Shown: positions 57,312 through 64,000 of the stretch, piece after piece | How the letters are laid out: every line of letters begins with the position of its first letter | Numbering within the stretch: the stretch's first letter is position 1 | DNA from: CAVUUN01 sp964421755 | GTDB lineage: Bacteria > Acidobacteriota > UBA6911 > RPQK01 | Reading direction: 5' to 3' | Assembly: GCA_964421755.1 (NCBI GenBank) | Contig: CAYQYP010000460.1 | Span: 1-64,000 of the forward strand | Length of the DNA: 64,000 bases | Made by a program: the position numbers and the translations under genes | Notes under the pieces: model-generated | What the model was told of the DNA's origin: nothing | What the model saw: the letters and a program-made list of their open reading frames with translations, nothing else | The model's database searches: none

Positions 57312-57482
57312 CTACCGGCCGGATTGATCGTCTCTGGGCAGACTCTGACGCCGCACCCAGGCCTTGACCGTCTGAAAGCCGAGGAAATGGTTGCTGATAA
57401 AATACATCAGGATATAAACCGACAGGAAAACGTAGAATGCGGTTATCGACAGCAAAAGTGTGAATACTGCAAAACTGCTCAT
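57312..57482 (-). CDS. Small (56 aa) membrane protein
   Basis: Minus-strand frame from ATG 57482 to TAG at 57312. It begins MSSFAVFTLLLSITAFYVFL, continues SVYILMYFISNHFLGFQTVK and ends in a basic tail (VRRQSLPRDDQSGR). Two hydrophobic stretches or one long helix are followed by a positive cytoplasmic end. GGAGAC lies upstream of the start. It is next to the DUF948-like gene on the same strand. The hydrophobic pattern, ribosome site and spacing support a real gene. The function is unknown. Confidence 0.6.
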   Translation of the reverse strand: MSSFAVFTLLLSITAFYVFLSVYILMYFISNHFLGFQTVKAWVRRQSLPRDDQSGR

Positions 57483-57615
57483 ACTTCGTCTCCTTACAAG
57501 CTATACAGATGCAATCGACGGGCCAGAGTCTGCAAAGGATTCGAAAAAAGTAGCTGAAGGGACTCTTCCGATCTCGAAACGCCTTGACACAAGCAGCCTG
57601 GGAAGGGAACACGCG

Positions 57616-58077
57616 ATGGAAGCCAAACCGGTCGCCGAATCACGAACCACTATGACGGAGGTTGTTTTGCCGAACGATGCGAGTGCCCAGGGGTTTATCC
57701 TTGGGGGAAAAGTCATGCACCTGATGGACATGGCTGCGGCGGTAGCGGCCTGGCGGCACTGTAGAAAACCGGTCGTAACGGTATCCGTGGACTCAGTTCG
57801 TTTCCTGAACCCGGTGAGGGTGGGTCATTTGATCCTGCTGGATGCTTTCCTGACCCGCAGCTTCAGGACCTCGATGGAAGTCGAGGTGCACGTGTTCTCC
57901 GAGGACCCGCTGAGCGGACAACGAACCAAGACGAGCGATGCTTTCCTCACGTTTGTCGCGCTGGACGGCGATGGGCGACCCACCGAAGTTCCGCCCGTCA
58001 AACCGGAGACAGAGGAAGAACAGCGGCGTTACGAGGCGGCCATGGAAAGACGTCGCCGCCGGCTGCAGGAGAGCTAG
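57616..58077 (+). CDS. Hotdog-fold acyl-CoA thioesterase
   Basis: 153 residues. 'TTMTEVVLPNDASAQGFILG' and 'GKVMHLMDMAAAVAAWRHC' are the core of the BFIT/YciA/cytosolic acyl-CoA hydrolase group (N/D and 'GG..m...D' residues). 'VTVSVDSVRFLNPVRVGHLI' continues the fold. It hydrolyses acyl-CoA to free acid and CoA. The tail is a charged helix ('EEEQRRYEAAMERRRRRLQE'). ATG 57616 opens the conserved part, with GGAAGGGAA upstream. Confidence 0.88.
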   Translation: MEAKPVAESRTTMTEVVLPNDASAQGFILGGKVMHLMDMAAAVAAWRHCRKPVVTVSVDSVRFLNPVRVGHLILLDAFLTRSFRTSMEVEVHVFSEDPLSGQRTKTSDAFLTFVALDGDGRPTEVPPVKPETEEEQRRYEAAMERRRRRLQES

Positions 58078-58078
58078 C

Positions 58079-58303
58079 CGGATTGAGGATTTCGATTTCG
58101 ATTTCGGATTCGGGATTTCGGATTGCCGATTGCAGACTTTGGATCTCGGGGCCGATTGTGAACTAGCGGTAGGGAGCCGAGGAGGTGGCCGTGCGCCTGG
58201 CCAACACAATCGGTGCTCCGCAACGGAAGGTTTAGGAAGGGGACCCTTTCCAAAATTCCATGATCCCAATTCCGCAATCCGCAATCCGATATCCCGACGA
58301 CCG
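58079..58303. repeat. Tandem GATTTC-type arrays in inverted orientation
   Basis: 58079-58137 is a degenerate run of GATTTC/GGATTCG/GGATTGCC units. 58252-58303 holds AATTCC/AATCCGC units, whose reverse complement reads CGGGATATCGGATTGCGGATTGC, matching the first array's CGGGATTTCGGATTGCCGATTGC. About 115 bases without clear features lie between (CCGTGCGCCTGGCC and similar). Confidence 0.75.
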
Positions 58304-58685
58304 GGTGGCTTGGGCCGCGCGTGCCGGTTTCCCCTTCCGTCTCCGCGGTTGCCCAGTCCTTTCTTCAAAGTGCCACCCGGCGGCCGGTTGCCCCATAAAG
58401 TGCGGCCGCGTGATATGATGCACGGCGAATGCCGATTCGCCAGATTAGGCTAAGTCTTCTGATTCAAGTAGGTTATCAGGAATACACCGGCCAGTTGCCT
58501 TCAAAAGTCGAGCGAACTGGAGACTAAAAGTCAGACTGCGGGTGTGACTTGTTGCCCGCAGAAGACGGTTGGGTTTTTTGGCAGGACCGAGGCGGCTGGA
58601 TGGAGGCACGTGCAAGTTGCCACCCCAGACGCTATTTATTAGACTTTTCCGGTTGGAGAAGCATCCTGAAAGATCGGGGAGAGGA
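58304..58685. promoter_or_regulatory. Long leader region ahead of the ECF sigma factor gene
   Basis: 382 bases without a convincing gene. Near 58416 there is an extended -10-like TGATATGAT without a good -35. CTGCGGG (58536-58542) pairs with CCCGCAG (58555-58561) around a 12-base loop, followed by TTGGGTTTTTTGG, which looks like an attenuator. TGGCAGGACCGAGGC near 58579 slightly resembles a -24/-12 element. Confidence 0.35.
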
Positions 58686-59240
58686 ATGAACCGAAGCGAC
58701 GAGCAACTCTTGGCACTCGCTCTCGATGGAGACGGGGCCTGTTTTGGCGAGTTGACGCAGCGCTGGCAGCGGAGAATCTTTGCTTTCGTGTGTCGTTACG
58801 TGGGTAACGTAGAGGAGGCGCGGGATCTGACGCAGGACACCTTTACCAAGGCCTATCAGAACCTGGATCGGTTGACCGACCCTTCGCGGTTTTCCTCGTG
58901 GCTCTACAAGATTGCCTTGAACGAATGTCGGATGCGTTTCCGGCGTCATCGGCATATCAACCAGGTAGCACTCGAGGACACGAATGAATCCGAGGCAATC
59001 GAGATCGTCGCTGACTCGAGTCCAGAACGGGACTTGGCCGAGAAGGAAAGGGCGTCGGCTCTGCGGGCGGCTTTTGGAGCACTGCCTGAAGAGCAGCGGG
59101 TGGTGATCCTGATGAAGGAATATCAGGACCTCAAGTTCCATGAGATTTCCGAAATCATGAATATCCCGCTGTCGACCGTCAAATCGCGAATGTACCTCGG
59201 CCTGAAGACGCTGAAGAGACTCATGGAGAGACGGATATGA
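58686..59240 (+). CDS. ECF-type RNA polymerase sigma factor
   Basis: 184 residues. Sigma region 2 ('RRIFAFVCRYVGNVEEARDL', then TQDTFTKAYQNLDRL and 'FSSWLYKIALNECRMRFRR') and region 4 ('LPEEQRVVILMKEYQDLKFH', 'EISEIMNIPLSTVKSRMYLG') are complete. It directs polymerase to a small regulon. ATG 58686 has GGGAGAGG upstream; earlier in-frame residues do not fit. Its stop overlaps the anti-sigma gene by 4 bases. Confidence 0.95.
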   Translation: MNRSDEQLLALALDGDGACFGELTQRWQRRIFAFVCRYVGNVEEARDLTQDTFTKAYQNLDRLTDPSRFSSWLYKIALNECRMRFRRHRHINQVALEDTNESEAIEIVADSSPERDLAEKERASALRAAFGALPEEQRVVILMKEYQDLKFHEISEIMNIPLSTVKSRMYLGLKTLKRLMERRI

Positions 59241-59812
59241 ATTGCGACGAAAGTCGTGAGCTGATGCTCGACATTCTGTACGGTGAGGAACTCAACTCGC
59301 GCACCTGCTTTCAGTTCTTTCAGCACATCGATGCCTGCTCCGAGTGCAGCGCCGACTACGGAGAGCTGCTGCAGACCCGAGAAGTCTTGCAGAGCTGGCA
59401 CGTGGAAGACTCACAGGCGACGGCGGTCCCTGAGCCTGTTCCCGGTCGAAGTGCGCGTTTGCGGTGGATTCGCGAAGTCCAGTGGTGGCCCGCTTTGACC
59501 AAGGTCGCCGCCGGGTTCCTGATACTGGTCGGGTTGCTTTCGATTCTTCAGAACCTGGGTTACCTGGGGGGGCCCCGGGTCTCTGTTTCGGAGCAGCAAT
59601 TGGCGGATATGGTCCAGGACATGATTGTCGCCAACCAGGCCGAAGAGAGGATCATGATCGGCAGGGCTCTTATCCGTTGGAAGGACGACGCCGATCTGCA
59701 GCGCAACCAAGATATGCAGGAAGTGTACGACTACCTGGTTACGCTTGAAGAACGGTACGCGAACAACCTGGAAGAGAACAACCAGTATCTCAGGACTCTA
59801 GCCACGAAGTAG
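59237..59812 (+). CDS. Zinc-finger anti-sigma factor with one membrane helix
   Basis: 191 residues. C3 and 'HIDACSECSADY' supply the C...HxxxCxxC zinc motif of ZAS anti-sigma domains. One membrane helix lies near 90-110 ('VAAGFLILVGLLSILQNLGY'), followed by an extracytoplasmic helical tail ('VYDYLVTLEERYANNLEENN'). It overlaps the sigma gene by 4 bases (ATGA), the usual pair: the finger holds the sigma factor until a signal, possibly sensed outside, releases it. The coiled outer tail is unusual in not resembling known sensor domains. Confidence 0.88.
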   Translation: MNCDESRELMLDILYGEELNSRTCFQFFQHIDACSECSADYGELLQTREVLQSWHVEDSQATAVPEPVPGRSARLRWIREVQWWPALTKVAAGFLILVGLLSILQNLGYLGGPRVSVSEQQLADMVQDMIVANQAEERIMIGRALIRWKDDADLQRNQDMQEVYDYLVTLEERYANNLEENNQYLRTLATK

Positions 59813-59840
59813 AGGGCTGCAGGTGGAGATGGAGGCAACG

Positions 59841-60395
59841 ATGTGGTATCGCAAGATTTGCTTGTTCGCCCTGCTTCTGGCGCTGTCAGCGCATCTGAAT
59901 GCTCAACAAAGGTATAATCTGGGACTGCTCAAACGCGATACTCAGATCTTCGAGCAGATAATCGAAGAAGTGCTCAAGCAGAATTTCAAAACGCCCTTCG
60001 CTCTGGCGGCCGACCCAAAGGGCGCCTATCTGCAGGGATACGGCTTAACGATTTCGTTTCAGTTGAATCTCAATCGGGCCGGCATTAGGACACCGTTCGG
60101 GCAGCTGAAAGCTCCAATGAATGCTGGGCCCAAACTGACGAGTGAGGAGCAGGTCAAGATCGTGAAGGATGCGATGATCACCTGTCTGGCCAACTATGGA
60201 CGAACCGTCAAGGAGTTGCGTCCACGGGACCGAATAAGCATCCACGCTCACATGACGAACCGGAGCGAACTTGATCCGATCAAAAGCGAGACGGTGCTGG
60301 TCATGACGGTCATGAAAGAGCACATCGACCAGTTGAGCGCAGGAACGCTCGATATGGAGCGCTTCAAGCAGCGAGTGCACATACTTCAATATTAA
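59841..60395 (+). CDS. Exported protein of unknown function after the sigma pair
   Basis: 184 residues with a signal peptide ('MWYRKICLFALLLALSAHLN', then AQQ). The mature part has an 'RDTQIFEQIIEEVLKQNF' helix, 'AYLQGYGLTISFQLNLNR' and 'SEETV'-like strands with 'LTSEEQVKIVKDAMITCLAN'. It ends 'RFKQRVHILQY'. I do not recognise a family. It lies 28 bases after the anti-sigma gene and 35 before gspE, so it may be regulated by the sigma factor and may be a cargo or helper of type II secretion. ATG 59841 follows GGAGATGGAGG. Confidence 0.7.
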   Translation: MWYRKICLFALLLALSAHLNAQQRYNLGLLKRDTQIFEQIIEEVLKQNFKTPFALAADPKGAYLQGYGLTISFQLNLNRAGIRTPFGQLKAPMNAGPKLTSEEQVKIVKDAMITCLANYGRTVKELRPRDRISIHAHMTNRSELDPIKSETVLVMTVMKEHIDQLSAGTLDMERFKQRVHILQY

Positions 60396-60430
60396 TAAAG
60401 GGCGATTAATAAAGGGCGGACCAAGCGGCG

Positions 60431-62146
60431 ATGATCAGACTTGAAGACCTGCGAGTCAGGAAACTGTTCGGGCAGCACCTGCTCGAAAAAGGGGTCGTCT
60501 CGGAAGAAGAGCTGAATACCGCTCTGAATCTCCAGAAACAATCGGGCGAACGGATTGGCAAATTGCTGGTCGACATCGGCGCCGTGTCTGAAGGCGAGAT
60601 GGTCCGCCATCTGAGCGAGCATCTGGGCATTCGTCACGTGAACGCGGAGGAATTCCCTCAGGTCCCGGTGCTGGAGAACACCTTCGCCGTGAAGTTTATG
60701 CGCGAATGCCGGTTCGTGCCAGTCGCCATGGAAAACGACAAATTGGTACTTGCCATGGCTGACCCCCTGGACCACTCCACTCTGAACGCCATCCGGTTTT
60801 ACACGCCGCACAAGAAAATCGAGCCGGTTCTGGCGCCGGAGACGGAAATTCAGGATCTGATTGAGAAGTTCTACGGCAATCAGGCCTCGAGCCTGGGGCG
60901 AATCGTCGAGGGGATCGAGGATGCCGACGCCGAGACCGCCAGCGAAGACAGCGATGACGTCGAGCACCTGAAGGACCTCGCCTCCGAAGCACCGGTCATC
61001 CGGCTGGTCAACCTGGTCATTTCCAGGGCGATCGAATCGCGCGCTTCCGACGTCCATATCGAGCCGTTCGAGCGCGATCTCAAGGTACGCTACCGGATTG
61101 ACGGCGTTCTTTACGACGTGGAGTCGCCGCCCAAGAGGCTGCGGGCCGCCATCATTTCCCGCATCAAGATCATGGCGAAATTGAACATCGCCGAGCGGCG
61201 GATCCCGCAGGATGGTCGGATCAAGATGCGCGTGTTGGGAAAGGACGTCGATCTGCGCGTCTCGACGCTCCCGACAATGTATGGCGAAAGCGTCGTCATG
61301 CGTATTCTCGACAAGAGCAATACGCAGATCTACGATCTAAAAAAGCTGGGTCTCACTCAGGACATGTACTGCCAGGTGGAGGACCTGGTCCATCGGCCTT
61401 ACGGGATAATCCTGGTGACCGGACCGACCGGGAGCGGTAAGACGACCACCCTGTACGCCGCCCTGTCGGAGATCAATCTCCCCGACAAGAAGATCATTAC
61501 CATCGAGGACCCCGTTGAGTACCAGATGAATGGGGTCAACCAGATCCACGTCAACCCGCAAATCGGGCTGACCTTCGCGGCCGGCCTGCGCTCCATCGTG
61601 CGCCAGGACCCGGATGTCATCATGGTCGGTGAAATGCGCGATCTTGAGACCGCCGAGATCGGGATCCGTGCCGCGTTGACGGGACACGTGGTATTCAGCA
61701 CTCTGCACACCAACGACGCTCCAAGCGCGATTGCGAGGCTGGTCGACATGGGCGCCGAGGACTACCTGCTGGCGTCTTCCATTCTCGGGATTCTGGCACA
61801 GCGCCTGGTTCGTGTGATCTGTCCGCACTGCAAGGAAGAAGAGAAGGCCGACCCGGAGATTTTGCGGGGCGTCGGGTTCAACGTAGGAGAGCCGGTCACC
61901 ACCTATCGCGGTGCCGGCTGCAAGGAGTGTTCGATGACGGGGTTCCACAGCCGTCTGGGCATTTTCGAACTGATGCTGATGAACGACGAGATCCGACGGT
62001 TGACTGTTTCTAACGCTGACTCGGGACAGTTGCGCAAGGCGGCGATCAATAGCGGAATGACCACACTACGCCAGGACGGTTTTAACAAGGTCAGACAAGG
62101 CATCACGACTCTGGCTGAGGTCCTGCGGGTCACCCAGGATATGTAA
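60431..62146 (+). CDS. gspE: Type II secretion system ATPase GspE
   Basis: 571 residues. The N-terminal MshEN-like domain (about 10-150, 'LFGQHLLEKGVVSEEELNTA') is followed by Walker A 'VTGPTGSGKTTTLYAALS', the Asp box 'ITIEDPVEYQM', Walker B 'DPDVIMVGEMRDLETAEI', the His box 'GHVVFSTLHTNDAP' and a zinc site ('CPHCKE' with 'CKECSMTGFHSRLGIFELM'). The cysteine zinc site is typical of GspE and PilB alike. The gspF-gspG context points to type II secretion. It powers pseudopilus growth from the inner membrane. Confidence 0.94.
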   Translation: MIRLEDLRVRKLFGQHLLEKGVVSEEELNTALNLQKQSGERIGKLLVDIGAVSEGEMVRHLSEHLGIRHVNAEEFPQVPVLENTFAVKFMRECRFVPVAMENDKLVLAMADPLDHSTLNAIRFYTPHKKIEPVLAPETEIQDLIEKFYGNQASSLGRIVEGIEDADAETASEDSDDVEHLKDLASEAPVIRLVNLVISRAIESRASDVHIEPFERDLKVRYRIDGVLYDVESPPKRLRAAIISRIKIMAKLNIAERRIPQDGRIKMRVLGKDVDLRVSTLPTMYGESVVMRILDKSNTQIYDLKKLGLTQDMYCQVEDLVHRPYGIILVTGPTGSGKTTTLYAALSEINLPDKKIITIEDPVEYQMNGVNQIHVNPQIGLTFAAGLRSIVRQDPDVIMVGEMRDLETAEIGIRAALTGHVVFSTLHTNDAPSAIARLVDMGAEDYLLASSILGILAQRLVRVICPHCKEEEKADPEILRGVGFNVGEPVTTYRGAGCKECSMTGFHSRLGIFELMLMNDEIRRLTVSNADSGQLRKAAINSGMTTLRQDGFNKVRQGITTLAEVLRVTQDM

Positions 62147-62189
62147 GACCAGATTGGTTTGATGCAGCAGTTTAGAGCGCCGGGGAACT

Positions 62190-63413
62190 ATGGCTTTTTT
62201 TGAATACAAAGCAGTCACGCCGGAAGGCAAGGTGATTGAGGGTACGCTGGAGGCGGCCGACGAACAGACGGTCATGACCAGGCTGGAGGAGCAGGGCCAG
62301 CTCCCCATCCGGGTGCATATTGCCGGCGAGGCGGGTCCGCTGGGCGGGCTGCTGGGCGGCCTGACTTCGCGCCGGAAACGGGTTCCACGCGCAGATCTGC
62401 TGGTTTTTACCCAGGAGTTGTCCACCCTTCTGAACGCCGGGCTTACGCTCGACCGAAGTCTCACGATCCTTTCCGAATTGACCGAAAACGCTTACCTTCG
62501 CGAAGTCATCAAGGAACTGCTGCGCGAGGTGAAGGGCGGCAAGGCGCTGTCGGATGCTTTCGCCACCTATCCCCACGTATTTCCCAAGATCTACGTGAAT
62601 ATGATCCGCGCGGGTGAGGCCGGAGGGGCGCTGGACGATATTCTTAGCCGGCTGGGCGAGTATCTCGAACGAGGCGAGGAACTGCGAAGTTACCTGGTTT
62701 CCGCGTTGATCTATCCGATGATCCTGTCTTTGGTCGGCGCTGCTTCGATCATCGTGATGTTGACCTTCGTCATTCCGAAATTTGCTGTCATCTTCGAGAA
62801 TGCCGGGGCGCCCGTCCCGCTTCCGATGAAGATCCTGCTCTTCCTGTCGGGTGTCGTGGTCAGTTACTGGTGGGCTGCTCTGGTGGCTACGGCGGGAGTC
62901 TGGTACCTCATCCGCAGACGGCTGGCGACACCGGAGGGTCGGATGAGCTGGGATCGCCGGAAGCTCAAGTTGCCGGTGATTGGTGCGGTTCTGCAGAAAC
63001 TCGAAGTGAGCCGGTTCGGCCGCACGCTCGGCACTCTGCTGCAGAGCGCCGTGCCGTTGATCCAGTCGATCAATATCGTGAAGGAAGTCATTGGGAACCA
63101 GGCGATGGCGGCGGCGATGGAACCGATCAAATCAGGAGTCAAGAAAGGCGAGGGACTGGCAAATCCGGTCCGTGAAGCCGACATCTTCCCGCCCTTCGCG
63201 CTGCACCTCCTGCAGGTGGGAGAAGAGACAGGGCGGCTGGACGTCATGCTGCTCAAGATTGCGGAAACCTACGACCGGGATTTGCGCACGTCGATGAAAC
63301 GGTTGATCTCCCTTTTCGAGCCCGCGATCATCCTGGGAATGGGGGTAGTCGTGGGCGCCATGGTCGTGTCCATGCTCTACTCGATCTTCAGTATCAACGA
63401 TATACCTTTATAG
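62190..63413 (+). CDS. gspF: Type II secretion inner-membrane platform protein GspF
   Basis: 407 residues. The N-terminus 'MAFFEYKAVTPEGKVIEGTL' is typical, and there are two GspF domains with 'LLVFTQELSTLLNAGLTLDR' and 'RFGRTLGTLLQSAVPLIQSI'. Three membrane helices are present (about 165-190, 215-240 and 375-400). It couples the ATPase to the pseudopilus. The start is 43 bases after the gspE stop. Confidence 0.95.
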   Translation: MAFFEYKAVTPEGKVIEGTLEAADEQTVMTRLEEQGQLPIRVHIAGEAGPLGGLLGGLTSRRKRVPRADLLVFTQELSTLLNAGLTLDRSLTILSELTENAYLREVIKELLREVKGGKALSDAFATYPHVFPKIYVNMIRAGEAGGALDDILSRLGEYLERGEELRSYLVSALIYPMILSLVGAASIIVMLTFVIPKFAVIFENAGAPVPLPMKILLFLSGVVVSYWWAALVATAGVWYLIRRRLATPEGRMSWDRRKLKLPVIGAVLQKLEVSRFGRTLGTLLQSAVPLIQSINIVKEVIGNQAMAAAMEPIKSGVKKGEGLANPVREADIFPPFALHLLQVGEETGRLDVMLLKIAETYDRDLRTSMKRLISLFEPAIILGMGVVVGAMVVSMLYSIFSINDIPL

Positions 63414-63455
63414 ATCAGGGCAGGTCGCATGTCCTGTGACGGAACCGGAGGCAAC

Positions 63456-63905
63456 ATGTACCACCGAAAGAATGAAAGACCGGACGGGGCCGCCCGTCAA
63501 AATGAGAAGGGATTCTCACTGATTGAGCTGATCGTCGTCCTGGTGATCCTGGGCCTTCTTGCCACGGTCGTTGGGCCGAGGGTAATCGGCAAGATCGGGC
63601 AAAGTAAGGCCGCCATAGCCAAGGTGCAGGTGGCCGATTTCGAGGGGGCGCTCGACATGTTCCGTCTGGATGTCGGGCGGTATCCGAGCACCTCCGAGGG
63701 TCTGGCCGCCCTGATTCAGAATCCCGGGCTCCAGAACTGGAGTGGCCCCTATTTGAAGAAGAACACTCTCCCCAAGGATCCGTGGACACGCGATTACCAG
63801 TACCGATCCCCGGGCGACCATGGAGGAGATTACGACCTGTGGAGCAGTGGAGCCGACGGGACCGAGGGTGGCGAAGGTGATAATGCAGATGTCACGTCCT
63901 GGTAG
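63456..63905 (+). CDS. gspG: Major pseudopilin GspG
   Basis: 149 residues. The prepilin motif is 'NEKGFSLIELIVVLVILGLL', with cleavage between G and F and the key glutamate at mature +5. The C-terminus 'DYDLWSSGADGTEGGEGDN' is the GspG calcium-binding loop, ending in 'ADVTSW'. ATG 63456 is favoured because CGGAGG lies 5-8 bases before it; an in-frame ATG at 63429 lacks this. It forms the shaft of the type II pseudopilus. The gspH start lies inside its 3' end. Confidence 0.95.
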   Translation: MYHRKNERPDGAARQNEKGFSLIELIVVLVILGLLATVVGPRVIGKIGQSKAAIAKVQVADFEGALDMFRLDVGRYPSTSEGLAALIQNPGLQNWSGPYLKKNTLPKDPWTRDYQYRSPGDHGGDYDLWSSGADGTEGGEGDNADVTSW

Positions 63906-64000
63906 GACGCCCGCAAACGGCCTATCGGGGTTCAGCTTCCTGGAGGTCTTCATCGTCCTGCTCGTGATGTCCCTGGCGGCAATCGTGGTGGCGCCCTCCT
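63883..64000 (+). CDS. gspH: Type II pseudopilin, probably GspH (cut by window edge)
   Basis: The frame from ATG 63883 (or ATG 63889) overlaps the end of gspG by 23 bases. It reads MQMSRPGRTPANGLSGFS and FLEVFIVLLVMSLAAIVVAP before the window ends. 'SGFSFLEV' is a prepilin peptidase site with glutamate at mature +5, followed by the hydrophobic helix. The position after gspG suggests the minor pseudopilin GspH. Only 39 residues are visible. Confidence 0.8.
   Translation, partial: MQMSRPGRTPANGLSGFSFLEVFIVLLVMSLAAIVVAPS

Noticed and set aside
58575..58595. Sigma54 -24/-12 promoter before the ECF sigma factor gene
   Set aside because: TGGCA matches the -24 element, but the -12 half (GGC) lacks the TTGC core.

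Overview
The window is a 64 kb stretch of a bacterial chromosome, dense in single-copy housekeeping genes. It reads best as an Acidobacteriota genome or metagenome contig. That is an inference. It rests on the 'NTGIAIANP' C-terminal module in the secreted beta-propeller protein at 6254-8059, the TonB-ExbB-ExbD-ExbD-TPR lipoprotein set, SecF with a large extracytoplasmic insertion, a type II secretion operon, and the threonyl-tRNA synthetase/infC/rpmI/rplT/pheST/zapA/rny/ymdB gene order. No rRNA gene is present to fix the lineage.

Layout. 1-2.2 kb: GNAT acetyltransferase (cut by the window edge) and exported amidohydrolase, minus strand. 2.7-6.2 kb: membrane histidine kinase with NtrC-type sigma54 activator. 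6.3-9.1 kb: secreted PQQ-type propeller, small outer-membrane barrel and 7Fe ferredoxin. 9.3-14.1 kb, minus: heterodimeric ABC exporter and two envelope proteins. 14.5-16 kb, minus: mltG and ruvX, divergent from an S41-family protein that appears to lack its catalytic dyad, then HU. 17.7-27.2 kb, plus: tRNA-Val, thrS, infC (AUC start), rpmI, rplT, pheS, pheT, a coiled-coil protein, zapA, a possible 6S-like RNA, rny and ymdB. 27.3-32.4 kb: uvrA, a propeller protein and an FAD reductase. 32.4-36.8 kb: tgt-yajC-secD-secF. 36.9-40.2 kb: TonB energy-transduction cluster. 40.4-46.2 kb: rel, rpmB, thiolase, 3-hydroxyacyl-CoA dehydrogenase, recA. 46.4-51.5 kb: VapBC-type toxin-antitoxin pair, tRNA-Gln, mutM, sppA, a beta-hydroxyacid dehydrogenase and a DUF423 protein. 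51.6-55.2 kb: decayed IS110 transposase, repeats, pyruvate phosphate dikinase. 55.3-58.1 kb: proteins of unknown function and a hotdog thioesterase. 58.7-64 kb: ECF sigma factor, zinc-finger anti-sigma factor, an exported protein, and gspE-gspF-gspG-gspH, running off the right edge.

No phage, CRISPR array, biosynthetic cluster or obvious new defence system is visible. The unexplained material lies between genes. Several families of 6-8 bp degenerate tandem repeats (units like CTGCCCA, GTCTCCTT, GGTCAGCY, GATCGT, GATTTC) and large inverted repeats with arms of about 25-100 bp sit almost only at gene ends. Two of them reach or contain stop codons, and one repeat-like stretch has become the C-terminal tail of the histidine kinase. 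The other leads are the S41 protein without its Ser/Lys residues, two tRNA synthetases of one operon that both lack N-terminal accessory domains, and the sigma/anti-sigma pair placed directly before the type II secretion genes.
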